Positions 35,149 through 44,207 are shown, counted from the stretch's first letter. The stretch is 64,000 bases of DNA from Microvirga aerilata (GCF_016743775.1 NZ_JAEQMY010000015.1:59102-123101), one strand, 5' to 3'. Notes: generated from the letters alone by a model not told the origin. Numbers and translations are program-made.

Positions 35149-35816
35149 GCGCCCGCGACGACGTCTTCGCCAATATCCGCCGGTCCCTCGGCGTCAACGG
35201 CAAGGAGACCATCCGCAAGCAGATGGTGGCGGATCGCCTGGAGCGTTCGCCCAGGGGCGTGATCCCCCAGCGCGGGCAGGTGTCCGGCGAGGAGCGGCTC
35301 GCCCTGTTCAAGACCATGGTCGAGGTGTCGCTCGCCACGGTGACGGAGGTCGCCTCCCCGGCGGAGGTGCCGCAATCCATCGCGCTCTTCCTGCGCAACC
35401 ACAACCTGCCCGCGACGCTTCGCATGGGCGACGACCCGCGCCTCGGCGCCATGCCCTGGTCCGAGACGACGCTCGATATCGCCCATGGGCCGAGCGAGGG
35501 CCGCGACCTCAACGCGGTGAGCCACGCCTTCGGGGCAATCGCCGAATCCGGCACGCTGGCGATGGTGTCGGGGCACGAGAACCCCTCGACGCTCAACTTC
35601 CTGCCCGACAACCACATCATCGTGGTCTCGGCGAAAGACATCGCGAGCGACTATGAATCGGTCTGGAACCGGGTGCGCTTCGCCTTCGGCAAGGGCTCGA
35701 TGCCCCGCACGGTGAACTGGATCACCGGTCCCTCCCGCTCCGGCGACATCGAGCAGACCCTGCTGCTCGGCGCCCACGGGCCGCGGCGGCTGCATGTGGT
35801 GGTGGTGCGGGAGTAG
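35145..35816 (+). CDS. lutC: lactate utilization protein LutC/LldG
   Basis: 223 residues from the ATG at 35145, overlapping lutB by ATGA. LUD-domain protein (YkgG/DUF162): LGAMPWSETTLDIAHGP, AFGAIAESGTLAMVSGHENPSTLNFLPDNHIIVVSAKDI and the C-terminal GPSRSGDIEQTLLLGAHGPRRLHVVVV, the family signature. It completes LutABC. No lactate permease (LutP/LldP) or regulator gene is adjacent. Confidence 0.94.
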   Translation: MSARDDVFANIRRSLGVNGKETIRKQMVADRLERSPRGVIPQRGQVSGEERLALFKTMVEVSLATVTEVASPAEVPQSIALFLRNHNLPATLRMGDDPRLGAMPWSETTLDIAHGPSEGRDLNAVSHAFGAIAESGTLAMVSGHENPSTLNFLPDNHIIVVSAKDIASDYESVWNRVRFAFGKGSMPRTVNWITGPSRSGDIEQTLLLGAHGPRRLHVVVVRE

Positions 35817-36469
35817 AGGCAAAGTTCAACAGGCTCCAGCCGGCCTTTCCGGCCGAGGGCATAAGCAGGCCGGTCAGACGTCCCCACCAAAAGTCCGCTC
35901 GATCAAGAGAGCCACGGATGCTTGCCTCCCCGTTACAGGGGAAACAGCCTTGGCGTTCCTTCGCCGGAGCGAGGTGTCAGGGGATACAGGGCTCGGCGCG
36001 CGTGAGCGGATCCCCTTCCCTCGCTCCGCTCGCCGGGGATGACAAGGTAGCGCTCACCTCGTGCCGCTGACCTCGTTGCACCTACCCCGGTGTCATTCCC
36101 GGCCGGAGCGTAGCGAAGGGGAAGGGAATCCATACCGCTGTGCATATAGGTGGATCCCCTTCCCGCGCTTCGCGCGCCGGGGATGACAGGGTGGCGCCTC
36201 TTCCCTTCCCTTGCGGGATGGATCGAGGGGGGGTCGAAAAATCAGAGCACGGGCCTTCATCGGAAGAGTACGAGGCGGACACGGCGCCTCCCTCTCCCGC
36301 ACGGCAGAGGGAGAAGCGGCGAGCCGGTCTCAGACCTCACCCCCTTCCCCTTTTCAGGGGCAGCATGGCTTCGACGCGCCAGCCCCTCGGGAGCATCCGA
36401 ATCGACAAGCCCCGCGTCTGGGCCATAATCTTTCCACGCAAAGCGGCGGTGAAGCCTGGAGGCCCAACC
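35817..36469. repeat. intergenic repeat family B, copy 3, plus a hairpin-rich stretch
   Basis: A 653-bp gap without a convincing gene. Positions 36085-36132 repeat the family B unit (CCCCGGTGTCATTCCCGG...). Inverted partners flank it at 36009-36044 (GGATCCCCTTCCCTCGCTCC) and 36151-36189 (GGATCCCCTTCCCGCGCTTC), so the middle unit can pair with either. Positions 36275-36365 hold another GC-rich dispersed type (CCTCTCCCGCACGGCAGAGGG). The last bases supply TGGAGG to the next gene. Confidence 0.75.
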
Positions 36470-37039
36470 ATGTCCATCCCGACCCTGATCTTCCGCACCA
36501 TCCGCTGGTCGGCCTGGGACGGCTGCGAGGCAGGGCTTGAGCATGCGGATGTGCGGCCGGCCGATGGCGGGCTCAGCATGTCCGGCGTGGTGATCGCCCA
36601 GGAGGACGGCGCCAGGTTCGGCCTCTCCTACCGTCTCAAGCTCGATGCCCTGTGGCGCACCCGGCAGGCGCTCTTGAGAACCACATCGGGGCACGTGCTG
36701 CATCTGGAGAGCGACGGCCAGGGGCACTGGCAGGAGAACGGCAAGGATCAGCCGGCGCTCCAGGGCTGCATCGACGTCGACATTCAGGCGACGCCGCTCA
36801 CCAACACCCTGCCTGTCCGGCGCCTCGACCTGGAGACCGGGGAGAGCATGGAGATCCGCCTCTGTTACATCTCCATGCCGGAGCTCATCGTCTCGGCGGC
36901 CAGCCAGCGCTACACGGCCCTGGACGCAGGCTCCCTCTACCGCTTCGAGAGCCTGGAGGACGGGTTCACCGCCGATCTGCCCGTCGATCAGGACGGCTTC
37001 GTCCTCGACTATCCCGGCCTGTTCAGGCGCCTGGGCTGA
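36470..37039 (+). CDS. putative glycolipid-binding domain protein
   Basis: 189 residues from the ATG at 36470, preceded by TGGAGG; the upstream open frame is repeat DNA. The PF06475-type fold is recognisable from RWSAWDGCEAGLEHADVRPADGGLSMSGVVIAQEDG, FGLSYRLKLDALWRTRQALLRT, WQENGKDQPALQGCIDVDIQATPLTNTLPVRRL and the FTADLPVDQDGFVLDYPGLFRR end. Proteins of this family bind glycolipids or related amphiphiles by structure; the physiological role is unknown. No signal peptide, so it acts in the cytoplasm. Confidence 0.84.
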   Translation: MSIPTLIFRTIRWSAWDGCEAGLEHADVRPADGGLSMSGVVIAQEDGARFGLSYRLKLDALWRTRQALLRTTSGHVLHLESDGQGHWQENGKDQPALQGCIDVDIQATPLTNTLPVRRLDLETGESMEIRLCYISMPELIVSAASQRYTALDAGSLYRFESLEDGFTADLPVDQDGFVLDYPGLFRRLG

Positions 37040-37131
37040 CGCTTCTTTCCCGAACCGTGACATCTGGGCACATGGGATTGTGCTGGCGCCCGCCGTCGAA
37101 CTCGGGTAAGTCTTTGATAATACACGTAGTT

Positions 37132-37146
37132 TTTAGTAATTCTAAA
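37132..37146. promoter_or_regulatory. iron-responsive operator candidate upstream of bfd
   Basis: TTTAG (37132-37136) and CTAAA (37142-37146) form an inverted repeat across TAATT, and the right half TTCTAAA matches the half-site of the Irr (ICE) operator in rhizobia. It lies 12 bases before the bfd start in an AT-rich stretch, where an Irr/Fur-type repressor could block initiation. The left half departs from the consensus, so the assignment is tentative. Confidence 0.45.
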
Positions 37147-37158
37147 CTAGAACAACAA

Positions 37159-37416
37159 ATGATCGTCTGTTCCTGCAACATCCTCTCCGACGGCGACGTG
37201 AAGGCCTGCCTCAAGCCGGGGCCCGATTGCCCGCGCACGCCGGCGCAAGTTTACCGCTGCCTCGGGTGCAGCCCCAATTGCGGGCGCTGCGCACGAACGA
37301 TCCGCGCCATCATGGATCAGGCTCTTGCCGCTGCGGGCGTGGAGCCCATCGCGGCCTGCCAGCGGGGCTGCTGCCCGACGGCCCTCGAAAGGGCCGCCGC
37401 CGAACCCACCCTTTGA
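37159..37416 (+). CDS. bfd: bacterioferritin-associated ferredoxin
   Basis: 85 residues from the ATG at 37159. The BFD 2Fe-2S pattern is MIVCSCNILSDGDVKACL followed by CLGCSPNCGRC. Bfd reduces the ferric core of bacterioferritin and releases iron. It is about 15-20 residues longer than common Bfd, with extra Cys (CPRTPAQVYRC, ACQRGCCP). No clear Shine-Dalgarno precedes the ATG. It lies 82 bases upstream of bfr, with an iron-box-like palindrome just upstream. Confidence 0.9.
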   Translation: MIVCSCNILSDGDVKACLKPGPDCPRTPAQVYRCLGCSPNCGRCARTIRAIMDQALAAAGVEPIAACQRGCCPTALERAAAEPTL

Positions 37417-37498
37417 ACAAAGGGGCTTTCACCCTAGTTCACAAATCCTCTAAAGAGTGGTGTGGCGCGTCCGGCGCCGATTGGTCGAGAGGGTTAGG

Positions 37499-37984
37499 AT
37501 GAAGGGTGATCCCAAGGTTATCGAGTATCTCAATCGCGGCCTGCGCAGCGAGCTGACGGCGGTCAACCAGTACTGGCTGCACTACCGGCTCCTGGACGAT
37601 TGGGGCTACAAGGAGCTTGCGAAAACCTGGCGCAAGGAATCCATCGAGGAGATGCACCACGCGGATCGCTTCATCGAGCGCATCATCTTCCTTGAAGGCT
37701 TTGCCAACCTGCAGGTGCTCGATCCCCTGCGCATCGGCCAGAACATCCAGGAAATTCTCGAATCCGACCTTGCTGCGGAATACGAGGCCCGCAACCTCTA
37801 CGGCGAGGCCGCCGGCTATTGCGACAGCATCGGCGACCGGGTGTCGAAGAACCTGTTCGAAGAGCTCATGACGGACGAGGAAGGCCATATCGACTTCCTC
37901 GAGACCCAGATCAACCTGGTCGAGCAGATCGGCGTCGAACTCTACGCCCAGAAGCACATCGGCGGCCTCGACGACGATCACTAG
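37499..37984 (+). CDS. bfr: bacterioferritin
   Basis: 161 residues from the ATG at 37499, with GAGGGTTAGG before it. The ferroxidase ligands are in place: Glu18 (LRSE), Glu51 and His54 (EEMHH), then Glu in [12 protein letters not shown] and [11 protein letters not shown]. Met52 is the haem ligand, so it should be the haem-containing type. Twenty-four copies make the iron-storage shell. Bfd immediately upstream recovers the iron. Confidence 0.96.
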   Translation: MKGDPKVIEYLNRGLRSELTAVNQYWLHYRLLDDWGYKELAKTWRKESIEEMHHADRFIERIIFLEGFANLQVLDPLRIGQNIQEILESDLAAEYEARNLYGEAAGYCDSIGDRVSKNLFEELMTDEEGHIDFLETQINLVEQIGVELYAQKHIGGLDDDH

Positions 37985-38067
37985 GCCCTAGTCTATAGAA
38001 CCGACCTCATCCTGAGGAGGAGTGCGTCAGCAATCCGTCTCGAAGGGCGAGGCTCCTGGAGAAACCG

Positions 38068-38094
38068 AAGGCCCGCCCCACGGCGGGCCTTTTG
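38068..38094. terminator. bidirectional terminator between bfr and the CoA-ligase gene
   Basis: AAGGCCCGCC (38068-38077) and GGCGGGCCTT (38082-38091) form a 10-bp stem, followed by TTTTGC on the + side. The adjacent genes are convergent. Confidence 0.82.
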
Positions 38095-38098
38095 CTTG

Positions 38099-40822
38099 TC
38101 AGGTCGATTTGGCGAGCTTCCCCGGCTCCTCGATGGAGGCGATCGGCAAGGTCACGAGGCGCAGCTCCGGATCGTCCGGATCGATCCGCACCGAGAAGCC
38201 GAGGCTGCGGCACATGTCGAGCATGGTGGAGTTCTCGCGCAGCACCTGCCCCTCGATCTCGCGCAGGCCCTCCGCCTTCGCCCACTCGATCATCAGCCGC
38301 ATCAGCTCCCAGCCGAGACCCAGGCCCTTGAGGTCGGAGCGCAGCAGGATGCCGTATTCTCCGGTCTCGTGATTGGCGTCCGCATGGAGGCGCACCGCGC
38401 CCATCATCTCGCCCGTATCCTTGTCGAACGCCACGAACGCGATGGCGCGGGCGTAGTCGAGCTGCGTCAGGCGGGCCAGGAAGGTGTGGCTGAAGTCGCG
38501 GACCGGCGCGAAGAAGCGCAGGCGCAGGTCCTCCGGCGTGATCTTCTCGAAAAACTGCCTGAACTCCTCCTCGTCCTCGGGCCTGACGGGACGCACGCAG
38601 GCCGCGCGGCCGTTGCGCAGCCTGAGCGTGCGTTCCCACTCCTTCGGGTAGGGCCGCACCGCAAAACGGGGATGGCCGCTGCCTTTCCGGGTCTCGGGCG
38701 CAACCGCCACCCGGGCATCCACCGCGATCACGCCCGTATGGTCGGCAAGCAGCGGGTTGATGTCGAGCTCGCGCACCTCGGGCAGATCGGCGGAGAGCTG
38801 CGCGAGCTTCACGAGGGTCAGCGCAATCGCCGCCTCGTCGGCGGCCGGAACGTCGCGATAGGCCTTCAGCCGGCGCGACACGCGGGTGCGGGCGATGAGA
38901 TCCTCCGCGAGCTTGAGATCGAGCGGCGGCAGCGCCAGCGCCTTGTCGTTGATGACCTCGACCGCCGTGCCGCCCCGCCCGAAGAGCACCACGGGGCCGA
39001 AGGACGGATCGTCGGCCAGGCCCACGATGAGCTCGCGGGCCTTGGTCCGCCGCACCATGGGCTGAACGGTGACGCCCGTCACGTGAGCGCCCGGCTTCAG
39101 GCGGGCAGCCCGCTCGAAGATGTCCGCGGCTGCTTTCCGGACGGCCTCCTCCGTCGTCAGGTCGAGCTTCACGCCGCCGATATCGGATTTGTGCACGATG
39201 TCCGGGGAAAGGATTTTGACCGCCGCCGTCCCGCCCTCCCGGATGATGGGCCGGGCCGCTTCGGCGGCTTCCTCCGGCGTCGTCGCCAGGATCACCGGGG
39301 CCGTGGGGATGTCATAGGCCTTGAGCAGCGCATTGACCTCGAGGGGATCGAGCCAGCGCCGGCCCTGCGCCAGGGCGTGGGCGATCACCGCCTGAGCGGC
39401 CGCCACGTCGGGCTCGAAATCGTGCGGCAGGCTGTCGGGGGTCTCCATCAGCTGGTTCTGCGCCTCGCGGTAGCGCACGAGCTGGACGAAGCCGCGCACC
39501 GCGTCGGCCTCAGTCGCGAAATGCGGGATGCGCGCCTCCTCGAACGCACGCGCCGAATCCGGGTCCTCGCCGATCCAGGCCGCGAAAACGGGCTTTTGCC
39601 GGTACCCTCGCGAGCGGTCCCGCCTGACCACATCGGCGACCGCTGCGGCCACATCGGATGCGCTCGCGATGGCGGTCGGCACGTTGAGGATGAGAACCGC
39701 GTCGTTCTCCGGATCGGCCAGCAGGGCCTCAAGGGCTCCCGCATAGCGAGCGGGGGTCGCGTCGCCCACGATGTCGATGGGGTTGGCGTGGGACCAGGTC
39801 GGCGGCAGGATGGCATCGAGAGCCTCCCGGGTCTTGTCCGACAGGGCAGCGAGCCGCCCGCCGAGATCGATCAACCGGTCGACCGCCAGAACGCCGATAC
39901 CACCTCCATTGGTAAGAACTGCCAGTCGATTGCCAGGGAACGGCTTCTGCCGGCCGAGGGTCTCGGCCGCGGCGAAAAGCTGATCGAGATCGAGCACGCG
40001 CAGCAGGCCGGCCCGGCGGAAGGCCGCGTCGTAAACGGCGTCGGAACCGGCGAGCGCGCCCGTATGGGTCGCAGCGGCCTTGGCCCCTTGCGCATGCCGG
40101 CCCGCCTTGATGACCACCACCGGCTTGATGCGCGCGGCGGCGCGGGCCGCCGACATGAACTTCTTCGCGTTGTCGATGGATTCGATGTACAGCAGGATCG
40201 CCCGGGTGCCGCTGTCCGCCGAGAAGAAATCCAGGCAGTCGCTGAAATCCACATCGACCTTGTCGCCCAGGGATACGACGGCCGAAAACCCCACCTGCCG
40301 CTGGGCCGCCCATTCCACAAGACCTGCCACCAGCGCACCCGATTGGGATACGAGCGCCAGGTCGCCGGGCTTCGCGCTGTGCGCCGCAAAGCTTGCATTC
40401 ATCTGCACCCGAGGGGCGATCACGCCGATGCAGTTGGGGCCGATGATGCGAAGGCCATGGCGCCGGGCGGCAAGCCGCACCTTGTCGCCGAGGGAGCCCG
40501 GACCATGGCCAAGCCCAGCGGTTGCAATGATCGCGGCGCTGACGCCCCTGCTCCCGGCTTCCTCGACAACCCCGAGCACTCTTTCCGGCGGCACCGCCAC
40601 GACGATGAGATCGGGCGTTTCGGGCAAGGCGCCGAGGGACGCAAAGCAGGGCCTCTCCTCGATCTCCCGGTGGTGCGGATTGACAGGGTAGACCGCACCC
40701 TTGAAGCCGCCCTTTGCCAGGTTCTGCAGGAAGATCAGCCCCAGCGAGCCGGGCCGCGGACTCGCCCCGATGACCGCCACGGAGCGGGGTGAGAAGAACT
40801 TGTCGAGGCGATAGGTAGACAT
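38099..40822 (-). CDS. bifunctional acyl-CoA ligase-like/GNAT acetyltransferase (Pat-type)
   Basis: 907 residues. The order is an ADP-forming CoA-ligase-like part with a CoA-binding domain (VAVIGASPRPGSLG, residues about 13-30), a succinyl-CoA-ligase-like second domain (about 150-450), an ATP-grasp domain (about 480-700), and a C-terminal GNAT acetyltransferase (about 735-890, with LKGLGLGWELMRLMIEWAKAEGL as acetyl-CoA-binding turn). This matches the protein lysine acetyltransferase Pat/PatZ family, which acetylates and inactivates acetyl-CoA synthetase and other enzymes. The ligase half is usually non-catalytic and senses metabolites. Its opposite strand is also open over most of the length, but that is a shadow. 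Confidence 0.92.
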   Translation of the reverse strand: MSTYRLDKFFSPRSVAVIGASPRPGSLGLIFLQNLAKGGFKGAVYPVNPHHREIEERPCFASLGALPETPDLIVVAVPPERVLGVVEEAGSRGVSAAIIATAGLGHGPGSLGDKVRLAARRHGLRIIGPNCIGVIAPRVQMNASFAAHSAKPGDLALVSQSGALVAGLVEWAAQRQVGFSAVVSLGDKVDVDFSDCLDFFSADSGTRAILLYIESIDNAKKFMSAARAAARIKPVVVIKAGRHAQGAKAAATHTGALAGSDAVYDAAFRRAGLLRVLDLDQLFAAAETLGRQKPFPGNRLAVLTNGGGIGVLAVDRLIDLGGRLAALSDKTREALDAILPPTWSHANPIDIVGDATPARYAGALEALLADPENDAVLILNVPTAIASASDVAAAVADVVRRDRSRGYRQKPVFAAWIGEDPDSARAFEEARIPHFATEADAVRGFVQLVRYREAQNQLMETPDSLPHDFEPDVAAAQAVIAHALAQGRRWLDPLEVNALLKAYDIPTAPVILATTPEEAAEAARPIIREGGTAAVKILSPDIVHKSDIGGVKLDLTTEEAVRKAAADIFERAARLKPGAHVTGVTVQPMVRRTKARELIVGLADDPSFGPVVLFGRGGTAVEVINDKALALPPLDLKLAEDLIARTRVSRRLKAYRDVPAADEAAIALTLVKLAQLSADLPEVRELDINPLLADHTGVIAVDARVAVAPETRKGSGHPRFAVRPYPKEWERTLRLRNGRAACVRPVRPEDEEEFRQFFEKITPEDLRLRFFAPVRDFSHTFLARLTQLDYARAIAFVAFDKDTGEMMGAVRLHADANHETGEYGILLRSDLKGLGLGWELMRLMIEWAKAEGLREIEGQVLRENSTMLDMCRSLGFSVRIDPDDPELRLVTLPIASIEEPGKLAKST

Positions 40823-40885
40823 GGGGATCCTTCGTCTCGCGAGAACCTGGGTGATGGCACAAAGCTAATGCCGATCCGGCAGGGT

Positions 40886-41335
40886 TCAATCGCGGATCCA
40901 TCTGTAGCGGATATCCGGCACGCGCTCCTCATTGCCCGAACCATCCGTCATCTCGACGGCTCTGAAGCCGCGTCGTTCGTAGAAGCGGCGCGCTGCGGCG
41001 TTCTGCTGGAAGGTCCACAGGTCCAGGCGGAGGCGCCCCTCCTGCACCGCGAACAGCAGGGCAGATCCGACACCCCGGCCGTGCCAAGCCGGCTCGGTAT
41101 AAAGATGATCGAGCCATTCGTCCCTTGCGGCTGCAAAGCCGACCGGGTGATCTCGTGCTTCGGCCAACAGGATGGTGCTGCCCGGAAAGACTATATCCTG
41201 GAAATAGGCCAGGTCCTCGTCCGGGGTGTGGAGGTCCGGCAGGTAAGGCAGGCAGGCTGTGCGCACATGGCGGTGCAGGCGAGCGACGGCCCGCATATCC
41301 GACAAGACAGCACGACGCAGCGTGAAGCCCGGCAC
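40886..41335 (-). CDS. GNAT-family N-acetyltransferase
   Basis: 149 residues from a GTG at 41335 that overlaps the stop of the histidine kinase gene by one base. GNAT motifs: FTLRRAVLSDMRAVARLHRHV at the N-terminus, then a GRGVGSALLFAVQE acetyl-CoA phosphate-binding loop (in WHGRGVGSALL), and the typical C-terminal NAAARRFYERRGFRAV. The acceptor substrate is unknown. The overlap with the kinase gene indicates co-translation. Confidence 0.88.
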   Translation of the reverse strand: MPGFTLRRAVLSDMRAVARLHRHVRTACLPYLPDLHTPDEDLAYFQDIVFPGSTILLAEARDHPVGFAAARDEWLDHLYTEPAWHGRGVGSALLFAVQEGRLRLDLWTFQQNAAARRFYERRGFRAVEMTDGSGNEERVPDIRYRWIRD

Positions 41336-44007
41336 TATTCCGCCAGCACCCGGGTAGGCGGGAAGATCACCTCCACGAGGGTGCCCTCATCAGGCTGGCT
41401 CGCGATCTGCAGCGCGCCCCGGTTCGCCTCGACCAGGGCCTTGGTGAGCGGAAGCCCCAGTCCCGTGCCGCCGCGCTTGCGCGAGGTGGCGAGCTGGCGG
41501 AACGGCTCGAGGGCAGCCTCGACCTCCTCCGGCGTCATCCCGATCCCCGTATCGCGCACCCGAAACGCCACCTCGCCCCGGTCGGTCAGGGCCGTAGAAA
41601 CGATCACCTGCCCGCCCGCATCCGTGAACTTGATGGCGTTCGATACAAGGTTGAGCACGATCTGGCGCATGGAGCGCTCATCGGCCACCACCGGGGGCAG
41701 CTTGGGCGCGAAGCTCATGCGCATGACGATGCGGTCGCGGGCGGCTTGCGGCTGGAGAAGGGTGACGCAGGACGAGACGAGATCGTTGAGGTTGACCCCG
41801 GAAAACGACAGCTCCAGCCGGCCTGCTTCGATCTTGGCCAAGTCCAGGAGATCGTTCACCAGGCTGATCACATGCGAGCCTGAGGCGTGGACGTCCTTGA
41901 GATATTCCTTGTACCGCTCGTTCCCGATCGCGCCGAAACGCTCCTCCAGCATGACCTCGGCGAAGCCCAGAATAGCATTGAGGGGGGTGCGGATCTCATG
42001 GCTGATCTTGGCCAGCAGATCGGACTTCTGGGCGCTGGCCTCCTCGGCCGCATGCTTGGCGCCGATGAGCTCGCCCTCCGTTTTCTTGAAGGCCGTGATG
42101 TCCCGAAGCACCGCGCAGAACTTGCGGTCCGGCCCATCGCCCAAGCGGCCCATGGTCATGAACAGCGGGATCGTGCCGCCCTGGCGTTCCCGACCGAGCA
42201 CCTCGCGTCCATCGTTGAGCAGGCATGCGACACCCGGCGAGCGCAGCCCTTCGAGGTAGTCGAGGGCGACCATATGGCTCTCGGGCGCCAGAAGCACCGT
42301 GATGGCGTCTCCGGCGACGTCCCGCTCATCGTAGCCGAAGAGCGCTTCGGCAGAGCGGTTGAGGGAGAGGATACGGCCCGTCTCGTTGAGCACGATCACG
42401 CCGTCGGTGGCCGTGTCGAGGATGGCCTCCAGCTCATGTACCCGGTCTTCGCGGGAGGGCTGCACCTCCCCATTCGCTACCCTGCTGATGACCATGAGGT
42501 CCGCCGGCTCGCCATTCCATTCGGCGGACGAGGAACGCACGGTCACGGCAATGTTCTCGTTCGAGCGCCTGGTGAGCGCGAGGGCCGAATCCTCCTCGCC
42601 CGAGCCCCCAAGGACAGGGGAGCCGCGAAACAGATACACGAGGCCGCCGTCAGCCTGGATCTGCTCGACATCATCGTAGCCAGCCAGGTCCAGGAGAAAC
42701 CGGTTGGCGAACAGAACCTGCTCTCCGCGATGAACCAGGATTCCGATCGGCAGGCGGTCGAGGAGCTTGTCGCCATCAGCCGGAGCGGCGGCTATCGGAA
42801 GCGCCTCGTTCTCCGCCTCCCATGCGGGCTCGATGGGGGAGACTGCCTCGACAGGGCGCTCGCTTTGCGAAGGGGCGTCCTCTTCCAGGCGGGCTCCCAG
42901 AGCACGGGCGATTTCACGGAAGGCGCTGCGTTCCGCGTTGGAGAGGCTCGACGGCGGGGCGGCTACGGGCCGCTTGCCAGCGCCGCCATGCTCATCCTTG
43001 GGCTGAGGCGGATTCGAGACTGAGAGAGCTTCGGCCACCTGGTCCCGAAGATCGGCGAACCAGCCATCCTCATCCGAAGCCTCCGCCTCCGGGGCAGGCT
43101 CCTCCGGCGGGCGAAACGGCAGCGTCTCGTCGGCCAGCAAGCTCGGGACGACGATGTGGAGCCGAGGCTCTTCCGGTGCGCTCCGCTCGCGGGCGGCATC
43201 CATGCGCAGGAGTCCGAACCCTCGAAATCCGATGAGGTCCCTGTTTGCGGCAAATACCGGCATCCCGGCCCAGTCGACAGGGACCTGCAGCGTCGAATGA
43301 TCGATGTTCCAGAAAACGGTATGTCCGCTCCATGTCCCACGGCGCGCGAACAGGGCAGCCACAGCTCCGTCCTGATCCTCGACGAAAGATCGGGCTACCT
43401 CCTCCCAGGTCAGCCCGACAATGTCGCCGGCCGCGGGCCCCACGGCTGCGGCCAGCTCGGGAGAAACTTCGGTAAAACGGGTCTGCCCATCGGCCTGCCA
43501 AATGAAGCGGATCGGTCCCAGGGGCCTTTCCGGCAATGGGGCGGGCCCACGAGCGGCTTCGGACGAAGGCGCCGCAGGACCGACGGATCCTTCTTGCGCC
43601 TGAGCAGGCCGGGAGCGTGTGGCCATCTTTGGAACCGGCCCGACAAGGGCGGTCACGAGAACCGTCTCGCCGCTGTCCAGGGTGGCCAGGCGACAGGCGC
43701 AAGCGACCGGCAGCCACGGGCGGGTTGGATCGAGTCGCAAACGCTCCAGCCGGCTGCCCTGTCTGGGCGCAAGCCCCTCGGCCAATGCCTTGAGACCGTC
43801 CCGGGCCTTTAGATCCGCCTTAACGTGGCCGGTCTCATCGGTCAGGGCATCCCGAAGAGCGCCAGCAGCCGGCGATGTCCAGAGCAGTCGACCCCCCGCC
43901 CGATCCCACACGAGCACACCCGCGCCAGGCTTTGCCAAAAGGCTCAGGCCCGGCTCGGCGGCAAGCCGCGCGATCATGGCTTCGAACGGGGTGGGGGCAT
44001 CCGTCAT
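41335..44007 (-). CDS. PAS-domain sensor histidine kinase, PdhS-like (PleC/DivJ type)
   Basis: 890 residues with no transmembrane helix, so a cytoplasmic kinase. A long N-terminal sensor half includes PAS-like segments around 25-80 and 400-480, and a clear PAS at about 525-640 (LEAILDTATDGVIVLNETGRILSLNRSAEALFGYDERD). The HisKA dimerisation domain has phospho-His about 670 (LLAKISHEIRTPLNAILGFAEVM). The ATPase domain has N box VLNLVSNAIKF, G1 DTGIGM and TGLGLPLT. The HisKA/HATPase sequence is of the PleC/DivJ/PdhS group that acts on the cell-cycle regulator DivK in alphaproteobacteria; that link is inferred. Confidence 0.9.
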   Translation of the reverse strand: MTDAPTPFEAMIARLAAEPGLSLLAKPGAGVLVWDRAGGRLLWTSPAAGALRDALTDETGHVKADLKARDGLKALAEGLAPRQGSRLERLRLDPTRPWLPVACACRLATLDSGETVLVTALVGPVPKMATRSRPAQAQEGSVGPAAPSSEAARGPAPLPERPLGPIRFIWQADGQTRFTEVSPELAAAVGPAAGDIVGLTWEEVARSFVEDQDGAVAALFARRGTWSGHTVFWNIDHSTLQVPVDWAGMPVFAANRDLIGFRGFGLLRMDAARERSAPEEPRLHIVVPSLLADETLPFRPPEEPAPEAEASDEDGWFADLRDQVAEALSVSNPPQPKDEHGGAGKRPVAAPPSSLSNAERSAFREIARALGARLEEDAPSQSERPVEAVSPIEPAWEAENEALPIAAAPADGDKLLDRLPIGILVHRGEQVLFANRFLLDLAGYDDVEQIQADGGLVYLFRGSPVLGGSGEEDSALALTRRSNENIAVTVRSSSAEWNGEPADLMVISRVANGEVQPSREDRVHELEAILDTATDGVIVLNETGRILSLNRSAEALFGYDERDVAGDAITVLLAPESHMVALDYLEGLRSPGVACLLNDGREVLGRERQGGTIPLFMTMGRLGDGPDRKFCAVLRDITAFKKTEGELIGAKHAAEEASAQKSDLLAKISHEIRTPLNAILGFAEVMLEERFGAIGNERYKEYLKDVHASGSHVISLVNDLLDLAKIEAGRLELSFSGVNLNDLVSSCVTLLQPQAARDRIVMRMSFAPKLPPVVADERSMRQIVLNLVSNAIKFTDAGGQVIVSTALTDRGEVAFRVRDTGIGMTPEEVEAALEPFRQLATSRKRGGTGLGLPLTKALVEANRGALQIASQPDEGTLVEVIFPPTRVLAE

Positions 44008-44150
44008 GAACGGCCTTTTGCCTCAAGCTGTCTCAAGTCACCTACTGCAAGGGTTCTAGACTAATATCGGCAGCCAAGCATGCAAGGCGGAACACTTGAA
44101 TCCTTTTACTTTGAGGTAACCTTAATAAGGCAGGCATGAAGGTGTTGATT

Positions 44151-44183
44151 TTGCATCGCACAATGTGATATTGCACTGCACAA
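44151..44183. promoter_or_regulatory. direct repeats TTGCAYYGCACAA upstream of phasin gene
   Basis: TTGCATCGCACAA (44151-44163) and TTGCACTGCACAA (44171-44183) are near-identical 13-mers spaced by exactly 20 bp (two helical turns), 25-57 bases upstream of the phasin start. The TGC...GCA makeup resembles the PhaR recognition sites described for phasin promoters. PhaR is the PHB-responsive repressor of phasin genes; its gene is not in the window. Confidence 0.6.
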
Positions 44184-44207
44184 ATGCCTTACAACGAGGA
44201 GTGATCC

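Noticed and set aside
38096..40792. 898-codon plus-strand frame opposite the CoA-ligase/GNAT gene
   Set aside because: Shadow of a strongly supported gene. The translation has no recognisable motif and a composition typical of antisense frames in GC-rich DNA.
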